Assembly (NCBI GenBank): GCA_946480925.1
Contig: CAMLLU010000049.1
Span: forward strand, 1 to 41,508
Direction: 5' to 3'
DNA length: 41,508 bases
Source of the DNA: an uncultured Rivibacter sp.
GTDB lineage: Bacteria > Pseudomonadota > Gammaproteobacteria > Burkholderiales > Burkholderiaceae
This document shows, piece by piece, positions 1 to 10,700 of the stretch (its first letter is position 1; the number at the start of each line of letters is the position of its first letter). The notes under the pieces are model-generated. The model worked only from the letters and a program-made list of their open reading frames with translations. It was not told the origin of the DNA and searched no databases. The position numbers and the translations under genes were made by a program.

Positions 1-1168
<1,168 letters not shown>

Positions 1169-1182
1169 GGCAGGTGGAAATC

Positions 1183-3264
1183 GTGACGGCCCGCCAACGG
1201 ATTGCACCCGCACCGGCGTGGTCGCGCTTTGTCGCGCCCGCAATGCTGTGCCTGTTCGTCTCGGCGTGCGGCAGCGGGGATGAGTCTTCCGACACTGCCG
1301 CGGGGCCGGCCCCTGCGCCGACGCCTGTTGCGACCACCCCTACACCAGCGCCCAGCCCTGCGCCGACACCCGCATCGCAGCCGACGCCGACACCAGTGCC
1401 TTCACCGGCACCAACGCCGAAGCCAACCGCAACACCGACACCGGCTCCCAACCCAGCGCCGACGCCAACGCCCGTCGCCTGTTCCGGCGGCACGGCCACT
1501 CGCTGGGCCTCGACGTGCAGCGCGCCGCAGCATGCCTGCGTCAACGGCACGTGGTCCGTGCTCGAGGTTACCGGCATGCCTGCCGTGCAGTACCAGACGG
1601 AGCACTTCGCGCTGCGCTGGAACGGCACCGTCGTCACCACTGCGCAGGCGCAGCAGGCCGGGCAGATGCTCGAGAAGATCTGGGAAACCTACCTCGGCAA
1701 GGTGGGCTTCAAGCCGCCGTATTGCGACACCGCAGCCAAGTACAAGGCCAACATCTACATCGATCCGAACTTCGGATTGAATGGCAGCGTGACCGGCGTG
1801 CGCGACATGGCCATGTGGATCGGCGCCGGCGAGCTGAACAACCGCTGGGGCCTGGCGCACGAGTTCGCACACGCGCTGCAGGGTTCGTCGATGGGCCTGC
1901 GCGAATCGCCCTACGTCGGCTGGGTGTGGGAGAGCCACGCCAACTGGATGGCGCACCAGCTCGACGAATTCCGCGGCGAGACGCATTGCTCGGCGATGCT
2001 GGACGACTATCCGCACCTCTACTACGGCTCCACGCGCGACCGCTACTGCAACTGGCAGTTCTGGGAGTTCCTGAAAGACAAGTTCTGCTATGCCGCCGTC
2101 AACGACCTGTGGACCCGCTCGAAGCGGCCCGGCGAAGACGGTTGGCGCGAGGAAGACCCGTTCAGCGTGCTGGCGCGCAACATGGGCTGGAGCGTCCAGC
2201 AGCTCAACGACCTGTTCGGCGAATGGGCCCTGCACAACGTGCACTGGGACTACCGCAACCTCGACGGCAGCGACCAGGGCGTGGTGTACCGAGCCAAGTA
2301 CAACGACGCAGCGGGCGATCGCGAGCTGCGCTACACGCGGCTGGAGCCGTTGGACGCCGCGCAGCGCCGCTACGCCGTGCCGGCGGCCTGGGCGCCGCAA
2401 CGCTGGGGCTACAACGTCGTGCGGCTGCGGCCCGATGCGGGGGCTGCCGAGGTGCGCGTCACCTTCCGCGGCGTGGTGCAGGCGGCACCTGCTGGCACGA
2501 GTTTCGGCGGCCTGAAGAACGACCCCGCCAGCGTGCCGAACCCCGACTCCGACTGGCGCTGGGGCGTGGTGGTGGTCGATGCCAACGGCAATGCGCGCCA
2601 CAGTGCCGTGCAACGCGGAGCCGATGGCGAGCTGCGCTTCTGCCTGCAGGCGGGCGACCAGTCCCTGTGGCTCGTGGTCATGGGCACGCCCACGTCGATC
2701 CACAAGATCCAGTGGGACCAGAACTACTACTCGATCTACCGCTACCCCTGGATGGTGCAGTTGCAGGGTGCGCAGCCTGACGGCTTCCAACCCAATGCGC
2801 CACAACCGTCCGCCAGCGGCCGGCGCCATGCCAACGGCGGCGGCTGGGTGGCCGAGGGCGCCAGCGTGGCTGCCACCGCCTACGTGGGGCCGCGTGCACG
2901 CGTGCTGGGCGGCACGGTGAGCGGCAATGCACGCATCGAAGACCAGGCTGTCGTGCTGAGCGGCAACGTGTCGGGCCATGCCGTGGTCGGGGCCCTCACG
3001 GTGCTTTCCGGCGACACGGTGGTCACAGATTCCGCACGCGTGGCCACGGTGTTCAAGGGCCCGGGGGCGTTTCAGCGTGGCGTCACGCTGTCGGGTACCG
3101 CGCAAGTCCTCGGTGACGCAGAGATCTACGGCGTTTCGATCTCCAAGGGCGTGTTCTACGGCCTCATCGACGCCGGTCTGGTCAGCGACCCCGCCTACGG
3201 CGCCGCCCGCACGGCGCCTCCGGTGGAGGTGACGGCACCCGGGCCTTATTCATGGCGGCCCTGA
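1183..3264 (+). CDS. Svx/AvrXca-like lipoprotein with HExxH metallopeptidase motif and hexapeptide-repeat tail
   Basis: A 693-residue exported protein resembling the Svx/AvrXca virulence/avirulence family of plant pathogens. GTG at 1183 is chosen because AGGTGG (1172-1177) sits 5 bases upstream and a lipoprotein signal follows, with lipobox VSAC and Cys29 as the acylation site. Next comes a Pro/Thr/Ala-rich linker (about 35-95). The globular domain carries HEFAH (His226-His230), the zinc HExxH motif, followed by an ESHANW segment that could give a third ligand. The last ~110 residues show hexapeptide-like repeats (GASVAATAYVGPRARVLGG and similar), suggesting a left-handed beta-helix. It follows a pectate lyase closely. 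Peptidase activity is inferred from the motif; the family call is from recognised similarity, not a search. Any open frame before 1183 in this phase overlaps the pectate lyase and is not coding. Confidence 0.7.
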   Translation: MTARQRIAPAPAWSRFVAPAMLCLFVSACGSGDESSDTAAGPAPAPTPVATTPTPAPSPAPTPASQPTPTPVPSPAPTPKPTATPTPAPNPAPTPTPVACSGGTATRWASTCSAPQHACVNGTWSVLEVTGMPAVQYQTEHFALRWNGTVVTTAQAQQAGQMLEKIWETYLGKVGFKPPYCDTAAKYKANIYIDPNFGLNGSVTGVRDMAMWIGAGELNNRWGLAHEFAHALQGSSMGLRESPYVGWVWESHANWMAHQLDEFRGETHCSAMLDDYPHLYYGSTRDRYCNWQFWEFLKDKFCYAAVNDLWTRSKRPGEDGWREEDPFSVLARNMGWSVQQLNDLFGEWALHNVHWDYRNLDGSDQGVVYRAKYNDAAGDRELRYTRLEPLDAAQRRYAVPAAWAPQRWGYNVVRLRPDAGAAEVRVTFRGVVQAAPAGTSFGGLKNDPASVPNPDSDWRWGVVVVDANGNARHSAVQRGADGELRFCLQAGDQSLWLVVMGTPTSIHKIQWDQNYYSIYRYPWMVQLQGAQPDGFQPNAPQPSASGRRHANGGGWVAEGASVAATAYVGPRARVLGGTVSGNARIEDQAVVLSGNVSGHAVVGALTVLSGDTVVTDSARVATVFKGPGAFQRGVTLSGTAQVLGDAEIYGVSISKGVFYGLIDAGLVSDPAYGAARTAPPVEVTAPGPYSWRP

Positions 3265-3288
3265 GCTGCATCCTCTCGCATCCTTTCC

Positions 3289-5172
3289 ATGCAACAACCA
3301 CTCTTCTCCTTCTCGGCGCGGCCGCTCGTGTGGCTGCAGCGCGTGTGCCTGTTCATCGCGTTCGCCTGGCTGCTGCCTGCCCATGCGGCGAACGAAGACT
3401 TTCTCGACCCCGAACAGGCCTTCCGCCTGAGTGCGCAGCGGGTCGATGCGCACACGCTGGAGCTGCGCTTCGACATCGCACCTGGCTACTACATGTACCG
3501 CGAGCGCTTCGCGTTCGAGGCGCAGCAGTCAGGCGTGGTGCTGGGTGAGGCGGTGTTGCCCAAGGGCAAGGTCAAGTACGACGACACCTTCCAGAAGGAA
3601 GTCGAGACTTATCGCGACCAGCTCGCCGTGCGCCTGCCGGTGAGCCGTGCCGAGGCGCCGTTCCGTCTGGCGGTCACCAGCCAGGGCTGTGCCGACAAGG
3701 GGCTGTGCTATCCGCCGCTCACGCGTGAGGTGCAGGTCGACGTGGCCGATGCGGCCATCGTGAAAGCGGCGTTGGTGACGATGACCGCGGCCGACGCAAC
3801 CGCGGCCACGGCAGCCGCTCCACCGGTGCCTGCTGCGCCGGCGGCATCGGCCGCGGCACCGGCAGGCGAGGGCGCCCGCATCCGGGCTGCGTTGCAGTCC
3901 GGCAACCTGCTCGTGATCGGCGGCGTGTTCCTGCTGGCCGGGCTGCTGCTGTCGTTCACGCCCTGCGTGCTGCCCATGCTGCCCATCCTGTCGTCGATCA
4001 TCGTGGGGCAGGGCGGCAAGGTTTCGCGCGGGCGCGGCTTCCTGCTGTCGTTGAGCTATTCGATGGGCATGGCGCTGGTCTACACCGCCTTCGGCGTGGT
4101 CGCCGGGCTGCTGGGCGAAGGCCTGGCCGCTGCACTGCAGAACCCGTGGGTGCTGGGCGCTTTTGCCGCATTGCTGGTGGCGTTGTCGCTGTCGATGTTC
4201 GGCTTCTACGAACTGCAGATGCCGGGCGCGGTGCAAAGCCGCGTGAGCGAGGCTTCGGGCCGGCTGCAGGGCGGCAAGCTGGCCGGTGTGTTCGTGATGG
4301 GCGGGTTGTCTGCACTGATCGTCGGCCCCTGCGTGGCCGCGCCGCTGGCCGGTGCGCTGGTCTACATCAGCCAGACGCGCGACGTGCTGATCGGCGGCCT
4401 GGCGCTGTTCGCGCTGGCTTGCGGCATGAGCGTGCCCTTGCTGCTGGTGGGTTTGTCCGCCGGCTCGCTGCTGCCGCGCACCGGTGCGTGGATGGAGTCG
4501 GTGAAGCACGTGTTCGGCGTGCTGCTGCTGGCGGTGGCCATCTGGCTCGTATCGCCGGTGCTGCCGGCGTGGACCGCGATGCTGGCCTGGGGCACCCTGC
4601 TGCTCATCGTGGCCGTGTTCCTGCACGCCTTCGACCGCCTGCCCGACGGTGCACGCGGCATGCAGCGCTTCTTCAAGGGCGTGGGCGTGCTGCTGGCGCT
4701 GGTGGGCGTGGCGCAGTTCGTTGGCGTGCTGTCGGGCGGTCGCGACCCGCTGCAGCCGCTCGTGCACATGGCCCGCGCGGCTGGCGGCGAAGCGGTGGCT
4801 GCCACGGCCGAAGGCATCAGCTTCCGCCGCGTGAGCAGCGTCGAGGAGCTCGACGCGGCGCTCAAGGCCACCGGTGGCCGGCCGGCGATGCTGGACTTCT
4901 ATGCCGACTGGTGCGTCTCGTGCAAGGAGTACGAGCGCTTCACGTTCAAGGAGCCGCAAGTGCAGCGCCTGCTGGCGAACGCGGTGCTGCTGCAGGCCGA
5001 CGTCACGGCCAACAGCCCGCAGGACAAGGCGCTGCTGCGCCGCTTCGGCCTGTTCGGGCCGCCAGGCATCATGTTCTTCGACAGACAGGGCCGCGAGATC
5101 GAAGCCGCTCGCGTGATCGGCTACCAGCCCAGCGGGCAGTTCGTGGCGAGCCTGCAGGCCGCCGGGCTCTGA
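3289..5172 (+). CDS. dsbD: Thiol:disulfide interchange protein DsbD
   Basis: DsbD is an inner-membrane protein that passes electrons from cytoplasmic thioredoxin to periplasmic disulfide isomerases and cytochrome c maturation proteins. The 627-residue product has the full architecture: a signal peptide ending about LLPAHA, the periplasmic alpha domain with its Cys pair (Cys134 and Cys140 in QGCADKGLC), an Ala/Pro-rich linker, the transmembrane beta domain with FTPCVLPMLP and VGPCVAAPLAG (one redox Cys each), and a C-terminal thioredoxin-like gamma domain with WCVSCK (Cys542 and Cys545). All six expected cysteines are present and the length is usual. It starts 24 bases after the Svx-like gene on the same strand. 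Electrons delivered here could serve the Cys-rich secreted proteins nearby, but that link is only inferred. Confidence 0.95.
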   Translation: MQQPLFSFSARPLVWLQRVCLFIAFAWLLPAHAANEDFLDPEQAFRLSAQRVDAHTLELRFDIAPGYYMYRERFAFEAQQSGVVLGEAVLPKGKVKYDDTFQKEVETYRDQLAVRLPVSRAEAPFRLAVTSQGCADKGLCYPPLTREVQVDVADAAIVKAALVTMTAADATAATAAAPPVPAAPAASAAAPAGEGARIRAALQSGNLLVIGGVFLLAGLLLSFTPCVLPMLPILSSIIVGQGGKVSRGRGFLLSLSYSMGMALVYTAFGVVAGLLGEGLAAALQNPWVLGAFAALLVALSLSMFGFYELQMPGAVQSRVSEASGRLQGGKLAGVFVMGGLSALIVGPCVAAPLAGALVYISQTRDVLIGGLALFALACGMSVPLLLVGLSAGSLLPRTGAWMESVKHVFGVLLLAVAIWLVSPVLPAWTAMLAWGTLLLIVAVFLHAFDRLPDGARGMQRFFKGVGVLLALVGVAQFVGVLSGGRDPLQPLVHMARAAGGEAVAATAEGISFRRVSSVEELDAALKATGGRPAMLDFYADWCVSCKEYERFTFKEPQVQRLLANAVLLQADVTANSPQDKALLRRFGLFGPPGIMFFDRQGREIEAARVIGYQPSGQFVASLQAAGL

Positions 5173-5220
5173 GTGTCACGGGCGGGGGGGCTATGCTGCG
5201 CGGCCCTGCTCATGCATCCG

Positions 5221-6051
5221 ATGACCGTGCCCAGCCTTGCCATGCCCAGCAACACGAGCCGCTTCCTGCCGATCGCCGAAGCGCATTGGGACACCACCCT
5301 TGGCTTGGCGCGCCACGATGCGCCGGTGGTGTTCAGAGGGCTTGCCGGCGACTGGCCCGCCGTCAGGCAGTGGAGCTTCGACGCTTTGGCCGAGCAGCTC
5401 GACGACGTGCCGGTGCAGCTGGTGGCAGGCAACCGCGAACACGGTGCCACGCGTTTCGTGCAGTCCACGTTGCGTGAGTACCTTCGATCCCTGCAGTCGG
5501 GCGCAAGCGACCCGCCGCTCTACCTGAAGGAGTTCGACCTGCTGAAGGCGCAGCCGCGCTTGCACGCCGGGCTGGCGCACGAGCAGCTGATGCCCAGATA
5601 CAGCCTGCGTTCGCTGCGTACCTGGATCGGCCCGGCCGGCGCGAGCACCGGCCTGCACTACGACTACCTCGACAACCTGGCCGTCCAGCTCATCGGTACC
5701 AAGCGATGGCGTTTCGTGCGCCCGGGTGTCGTCGAGCGCCAAGGCCGGGTGTCGGGCAAGTACGACGCGTGGGCCGTGCTGTCGGCCGCGTCGGCCGGCG
5801 AACTGGCAGCAGGCGCAGCGACTGCGGAGGAAAACTTCTTCTGCGTGGACCTGCAGCCGGGTGACGTGCTCTACGTGCCGGCGCGCTGGTGGCATGAGGT
5901 CAGCAACCTCGGTGCGAGCCTGTTCCTGGGAGGCTTCTTCGGTCGACCGGCCCCGGTGCTGGCTCGCTGGGGCTGGGTGAGCGCGCGCGATTGGCTGCAC
6001 CGGCAGGGCTGGTTCGCCAAAGGCGCCTGCACCTGCCATCCGGCCGGTTGA
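5221..6051 (+). CDS. Cupin-like JmjC-domain Fe(II)/2-oxoglutarate oxygenase
   Basis: A cytoplasmic protein of about 276 residues from the cupin_8/JmjC-like family, whose characterised members hydroxylate proteins or small molecules using Fe(II) and 2-oxoglutarate. The iron triad is visible: HYD (His146 and Asp148) in STGLHYDYLDN, and His225 in WWHEVSN after LQPGDVLYVP. A Lys in IGTKRWRF is placed as the usual 2-oxoglutarate contact. The start is uncertain: the frame is open from GTG 5173, directly after the dsbD stop, with ATGs at 5212, 5221 and 5242; none has a clear Shine-Dalgarno, and the conserved domain begins after 5242. The position right behind dsbD suggests co-transcription. The C terminus has a CTCHPAG tail with two Cys. 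Substrate cannot be told from sequence. Confidence 0.85.
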   Translation: MTVPSLAMPSNTSRFLPIAEAHWDTTLGLARHDAPVVFRGLAGDWPAVRQWSFDALAEQLDDVPVQLVAGNREHGATRFVQSTLREYLRSLQSGASDPPLYLKEFDLLKAQPRLHAGLAHEQLMPRYSLRSLRTWIGPAGASTGLHYDYLDNLAVQLIGTKRWRFVRPGVVERQGRVSGKYDAWAVLSAASAGELAAGAATAEENFFCVDLQPGDVLYVPARWWHEVSNLGASLFLGGFFGRPAPVLARWGWVSARDWLHRQGWFAKGACTCHPAG

Positions 6052-6080
6052 TCCGCCGACAGCCGTCGCCGGCCTGAGCT

Positions 6081-6431
6081 TCAGGAGAGGTTGCTGGCGG
6101 CGGCGTTGAGCTCGTGGTGCGCGGCCGTGCCGCCGTGGAGCCACACGCCCACGTGCGCCAGCAACCCGCGGCGCCTGCGGCGGGGCGGTGGCGTCAGAAA
6201 AAAGGGCTCGATGCAAAGGTCGAGCGTGGGCAGGGGCATTTCGACCAGCACGCCCTCGTGCCGCAACTGCTGTAGCAGTGCTGCCTGCTCCTGTACAGAC
6301 AGGCTTGCCTCCTTGCTCATCCAGCGTGCATCCACCGGGCCGACCGACATGGCGGTCAGCACCTTGCGGAATTTGATGTGGTCGAGCTGGCCGGGCAGCT
6401 CGACCCAGCGGCTAATGCGATAGGCCGTCAT
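6081..6431 (-). CDS. Hypothetical protein, 116 residues
   Basis: Not recognised. The frame reads from an ATG at 6431 and lies 27 bases behind the stop of the winged-helix gene, in the same direction, so the two probably share a transcript. The N-terminal ~75 residues look like a folded mixed alpha/beta protein (VELPGQLDHIKFRKVLTAMS, then an amphipathic helix with QEQAALLQQLRHEG). The tail has a run of five Arg after PPP and then a His/Ala-rich end. No signal peptide, membrane segment or known motif is seen. No good Shine-Dalgarno precedes the ATG, which would fit translational coupling. A competing plus-strand frame (6091-6423) is poorer in protein-like composition. Moderate confidence that it is real; no function assigned. 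Confidence 0.5.
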   Translation of the reverse strand: MTAYRISRWVELPGQLDHIKFRKVLTAMSVGPVDARWMSKEASLSVQEQAALLQQLRHEGVLVEMPLPTLDLCIEPFFLTPPPRRRRRGLLAHVGVWLHGGTAAHHELNAAASNLS

Positions 6432-6458
6432 GACAACAAGCGTCCGTCGGGTGCGCCG

Positions 6459-6863
6459 TCAGCCGAGGATCAGCGGCGCGACGAAGCGGTAGCCGACGCG
6501 GTGGTAGGTGCGAAGCACCTCCAGCCCGCTGTTGTCGGCGATGGCTTTGCGCACGCGGGCCACCGTGGAGGCCACGGTGCCGGGCTGCACGAATTCGTTG
6601 GGCCACAGGCGATCGAGCAATTCGTCGGTGCGCACGACACGGTCGCGGTTCTCGATCAGGTAGACCAGCAGGTCGAAGGGCTGCGGTTGCAGCGGCCGGG
6701 CCTTCCCTTCCACGACGATCTCGCGGCGCGCCACGCTGATCCGGCACGACCCGAAGCGGAAAACGCGGTCGTGTGGGGCGGACGGAACGCTCATCATCTG
6801 CGGCGACAGGGCGCGCAGGCCGGGCTCGTAGGACAAGTCTTCCACCTCAATGCTGCCGAACAT
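6459..6863 (-). CDS. Stand-alone OmpR/PhoB-type winged-helix DNA-binding protein
   Basis: A small regulator of about 134 residues that is almost entirely one winged-helix (Trans_reg_C) domain with no receiver domain, so any signal must come from elsewhere. The domain is easily seen: FRFGSCRISVARREIVVEG, then PQPFDLLVYLIENRDRVV, DELLDRLWPNEFV, the recognition-helix region VASTVARVRKAI and the wing YHRVGYRFVAPL. The ATG at 6863 is chosen over the longer TTG start at 6890 because AAGGAG (complement of 6869-6874) lies 5 bases ahead of it. The fold and key residues closely resemble the N-terminal domains of the two large regulators at 22156-24477 and 24764-27079. Its own promoter holds a 14-bp palindrome, suggesting autoregulation (inference). 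Confidence 0.85.
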   Translation of the reverse strand: MFGSIEVEDLSYEPGLRALSPQMMSVPSAPHDRVFRFGSCRISVARREIVVEGKARPLQPQPFDLLVYLIENRDRVVRTDELLDRLWPNEFVQPGTVASTVARVRKAIADNSGLEVLRTYHRVGYRFVAPLILG

Positions 6864-6908
6864 CGCATCTCCTTCAATGTGGTTTAACAACGTCTGCGTG
6901 TAGGGGTA

Positions 6909-6936
6909 ACTCTACATTAATGTAGTTATTTGACAA
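6909..6936 (-). promoter_or_regulatory. Probable sigma70-type promoter with perfect 14-bp palindrome, for the winged-helix gene
   Basis: Read on the minus strand there is TTGTCA (complement of 6931-6936), a 16-bp spacer and TAGAGT (complement of 6909-6914), about 50 bases ahead of the ATG at 6863. The perfect palindrome CTACATTAATGTAG (6912-6925) overlaps the -10 and the spacer, where a bound protein would block polymerase. The stretch is strikingly AT-rich for this window. A plus-strand TTGACA (6930-6935) is embedded as well and could serve the divergent response-regulator gene, though no good -10 follows at 16-18 bp. Confidence 0.55.
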
Positions 6937-6990
6937 AATAAAAGTCAGGAGAACTTTTCACGGAAAGCGGAGAATTCCCGTATGCGATGT

Positions 6991-7014
6991 CGGGGTGCCC
7001 CCTGTAGGGGCCCG
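6991..7014 (+). other. GC-rich hairpin in the leader of the response-regulator gene
   Basis: The stretch folds as CGGG (6991-6994) with CCCG (7011-7014) outside, and CCCC with GGGG inside around a CTGTA loop, with a small bulge between. It lies about 40 bases ahead of the ATG at 7052, inside the probable 5' leader. No terminator T-run follows. A role is unknown. Confidence 0.35.
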
Positions 7015-7051
7015 ACTACACGGCACACTGGATGCTGGAGGAGCTATTGAA

Positions 7052-7702
7052 ATGTCACGACCTGAAGGGGCCCACAAGACACGTGTGCTGATCGCCGACG
7101 ACCATGCGCTGGTGCGCGAAGGCATCCGCAAGATCCTGGAGCTCAGTGACTCGATCGAGGTGGCCGGTGAAGTGACGTCGGCCGGGGAGGTGTTCGCCTA
7201 TCTGAAGCAGGAGCAGGTCGATCTGCTCCTGCTCGATCTGCTGATGCCCGGCAGCAGCGGTGTCGACGTGATCGAACGCGTCGCGGCCGAATACCCGAAG
7301 CTGCCGGTGCTGGTGCTGACCATGCACGCGGATCCGCACATCGCGCGGCGCGCGCTCGAGGCGGGTGCCTTGGGCTATCTCACGAAGGACATTTCGCCCG
7401 AACTGCTGATCGAAGCCGTGCAGCAGGTGGCGGCGCGGCGCAGCTACGTCGATCCGATGCTGAGCGCGGCGCTCATCCGTGCCGACAAGGCCCCGCAGGC
7501 GTCGCTGGAGGCGCTGTCCGCCCGCGAGCGGCAGGTCCTGGTGGCGCTGGTGCGGGGCGAAACGCTGGTGGAGATCGCTGCCAAGCTGAACGTGGCGGCC
7601 AATACGGTGAGCACGTACAAGGCACGGCTGATGGAAAAGCTGGGACAGGAATCGCTGAGCGACCTGGTGCGCTACGCCCTGCGCAATGGGCTGGTGGACT
7701 GA
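7052..7702 (+). CDS. NarL/FixJ-family response regulator (REC + LuxR-type HTH)
   Basis: A 216-residue two-component response regulator. The receiver domain (about 10-130) has the acidic pair in IADDHALVREG, phospho-acceptor Asp62 in LLLLDLLMPGSSG, a Thr in LVLTMHAD and Lys112 in YLTKDIS, so all catalytic positions are intact. The C-terminal LuxR-type helix-turn-helix runs about 153-213 (LSARERQVLVALVRG to NTVSTYKARLMEKL). ATG 7052 is chosen because GGAGGAG (7037-7043) lies 8 bases upstream; an in-frame extension back to 6995 has no support. The kinase gene that follows overlaps its last 17 bases, so the pair is translationally coupled and almost surely cognate. The target genes are unknown. 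Confidence 0.93.
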   Translation: MSRPEGAHKTRVLIADDHALVREGIRKILELSDSIEVAGEVTSAGEVFAYLKQEQVDLLLLDLLMPGSSGVDVIERVAAEYPKLPVLVLTMHADPHIARRALEAGALGYLTKDISPELLIEAVQQVAARRSYVDPMLSAALIRADKAPQASLEALSARERQVLVALVRGETLVEIAAKLNVAANTVSTYKARLMEKLGQESLSDLVRYALRNGLVD

Positions 7703-10700
7703 CCGCCGGCGTGCGCTGGCTGCGGCGCTGGCCGTGGCCTGCGCCGCGGCACCGGCGCCTGCTCAGCAGGTCGTGGTCGATTCATACCAGCAGGAACAAG
7801 GGCTGGCGAACCTCACCGCGCAGTGCATCACGCAGGACGCTCGCGGAACCGTATGGGTCTGTACCGCCAACGGCTTGTTCCGCCTCGATGGTTTTCGCGT
7901 CCACAAGGAGCCGCTGCCGGACCGCGCGGGAAGCTGGATCCTGGCCGTGCGAGCCGGCCTGGCGGGCCGCCTGTGGGTGGCAGCGATTGACGGCCTGTTC
8001 GTCGGCCGGCCGGACGGCACTGCCTACCGGTGGGACGAGGTGCGTGCCGAAGACGGTGCTGCGTTGCTGCTTTCGGCCGGCCAGCGCCTGGAGGTCGACA
8101 GCGCCGGCACCGCCTATGCGATGGACAGGGACAGCGTGCTGTGGAAGGTTGTTTCGCCTGCTGACGACGCGCAGGCGGTGGTAGCGCAGCGTCTGCCACT
8201 GCCGGCCTACGAGCCGTGGCCGCCCACGCAGGACGCCAGCGGCGGACCGCTGCACGTGCTCGAGGGCGGCGTGCTGTGGTTCGGCTGCGGCGAGGCGCTG
8301 TGCGAATGGCGCGACGACCGGCTGCGCCGCTGGGGCGAACAGGATGGCGTGCCGCGGCGTAACTGGGCCAGCTTCGTGCTCGAGCGTGACGGCAGCCTGT
8401 GGGTACGCAGCGCCGACGTGCTGCTGAGGCTGTCGCCCGGAGCGCAGCGCTTCGAGGCCATCGCGGCCCCGCCTGCGCGGCGTTGGGACGGCACCATCGC
8501 GATGGTGCAGGACAGCGCAGGCCACATCGTCACCGCCACCGACGACGGGCTCGCGACTTGGGACGGTCACCAGTGGCGACACTGGACACCCCGGCGCAAC
8601 GGGCTGCCCGAAACCGTGGTGCGCAGCTTGATGATCGATGCCGAGGGCTCGTTGTGGTTCGGCACCTCGGGCCGAGGGCTGCATCGCTGGATCGGCTGGG
8701 GCAAGGTGGAGCACTGGACCGTTGCCGACGGGCTGCCTCACCCCGTGGTGTGGGGCAGCGCGCGCGATCGACTTGGCCGGCTGTGGGTGGCCACTTCGCA
8801 TGGCATCGCGCGGTTCGATGCGAAGGCCGGGCGCTTCCACCTCGTACCTGGCAGCAGTGACAGTCGCATCGCGGGGCTGTACGCCGATGCGGCCGGCAAC
8901 ATCTGGTGGAAGCAGGGCGACAGCGCGGTTGTCGCACCCGCCGGTGGCGACAAGGCGCACACCATCTTCACGGACGTCGGCGCGCACATCGACCTGGCGC
9001 AGGGCGGACAAGGCCAGATGTACGTGCTCGGCAACCGGCGCGTGCACAAGCTGGTGAGCCAGGCCGGCCGCTTTCACGCCGAGGTGCTGATCGACAACCC
9101 GAACGGCGATCGTTTCTGGGGTGTCGTGAACGACGGCACGCAGGACTGGTTCGTCTCGGCACGGGGTCTGTACCGCCGCGAGGCCGGCGCCTGGAAGCCC
9201 CTGCTGGACGAGCAGGGCCGGCCGGTGGATGCTTACTCCTATGCGGCTTTCTCGCCGCAGGACGCCTGGCTATGGGTCGTCGATGCGAAAGGGGTCTCGG
9301 CCTACGCATTGAAGGATGGAGCGGCGCACCGCATCCATCGTTTCAGCAATGAACAGCTCGGCGGCATCGCGCCGGGGTTTCTGCAGGCGAGTCCCGACGG
9401 GGGCATCTGGCTTGGCACCGACCGTGGCGTGCTGATCTACCAGGATGGTCATTGGTCGCGGCTGGATCGCGGCAACGGCCTCCTATGGAACGACGTGTCC
9501 GACCACGCCCTGCGGTTCGACGCCGACGGCACCGCGTGGATCGGTACCAGCGCCGGCCTCACGCAGGTGCGCCCGGGCTGGCGGCCGCAGCAGGCACCGC
9601 GGCTTCGGCTGGACGGCCTGCAATTCGGAACGCACTGGCTGCGCGAGCCGCCGCGCGAAGCGGTGGCGTGGGACAACCGCTACCTGCGCGTCACCGTGGG
9701 CACCGCCGACTACGGCAGCGCGCACTCCATGCGCATCGAATACCGCCTGGACAGCGGCGGCGGGCCGTCTGGCTGGCGCGAGCTCACCGGGAATACCTTG
9801 CAGATCGATTCGCTGCAGGCCGGCTGGCACGCGCTCGAGATGCGGGCCATCGGGCTGCTGGGCGTCGAGCAGGCCGGCCCGCCGCTGCACATCACGTTCG
9901 AGGTGGCGCCGCCATGGTGGCTGTCGCTGCCGGCCATGCTCGGCTATGTGCTGCTGCTTGCTGCGCTGCTGGCCCTGTCCATCTTCGTGACGAACCTGCG
10001 CGCACGTCGCCGCAGCATGGCGCTGGAGCGTGCGGTGGCCGAACGCACCGTGGCTTTGCACCTGTCTCAGCAGGCGTTGCGGCAGCTGGGCGAGCACAAC
10101 GCGCGCGCGCTCGAAGAAGAGCGCAAGCACGTCTCGCGCGAGCTGCACGATGAGATGGGCCAGCAGCTCGCCGCCTTGCGCATGGAAGTCTCGGTGCTGG
10201 GCATGCGGGCTCGCAGCCAGCAACTGCCCAGGCCCGAGCAACTGGACATGCTGCTCGGCCGCGTGGACCGCCTGGTGACCAGCGTGCGCGGCCTCGTGCA
10301 GCAGCTGCGGCCGCCGGCGCTCGACGGCGGCCTGGCCGCCGCGCTCGACTGGCTGGCCGATGAATTCACACGCAACACCGGCATCCCGTGCCGGCTCGAC
10401 ATCGACCGCGCGGCCTGCGACCTGTCGCCAGACCAGGCGACGATGCTGTTCCGTATCGCGCAGGAGTCGCTCACCAACGTGCGCCGCCACGCGCACGCCA
10501 CGCAACTCGTTCTGAGCCTGCAGCGCCAGGAAGAAGAAGCCGTGCTGACGGTGAGCGACAACGGCGTCGGTTTCGACGCGGCGCAACGGCGCGAAGGCCA
10601 TGGCCTGCTGGGCATGCAGGAGCGCGCGCGCCTCTTGGGCGGCGAGCTCACCGTCACCAGCACCCCGGGGGCTGGCACCACCGTGCGCCTGCGCATCCAG

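Noticed and set aside
1402..3105. 567-residue open frame on the minus strand
   Set aside because: It lies opposite the Svx-like gene and has no signal, motif or ribosome-binding site.
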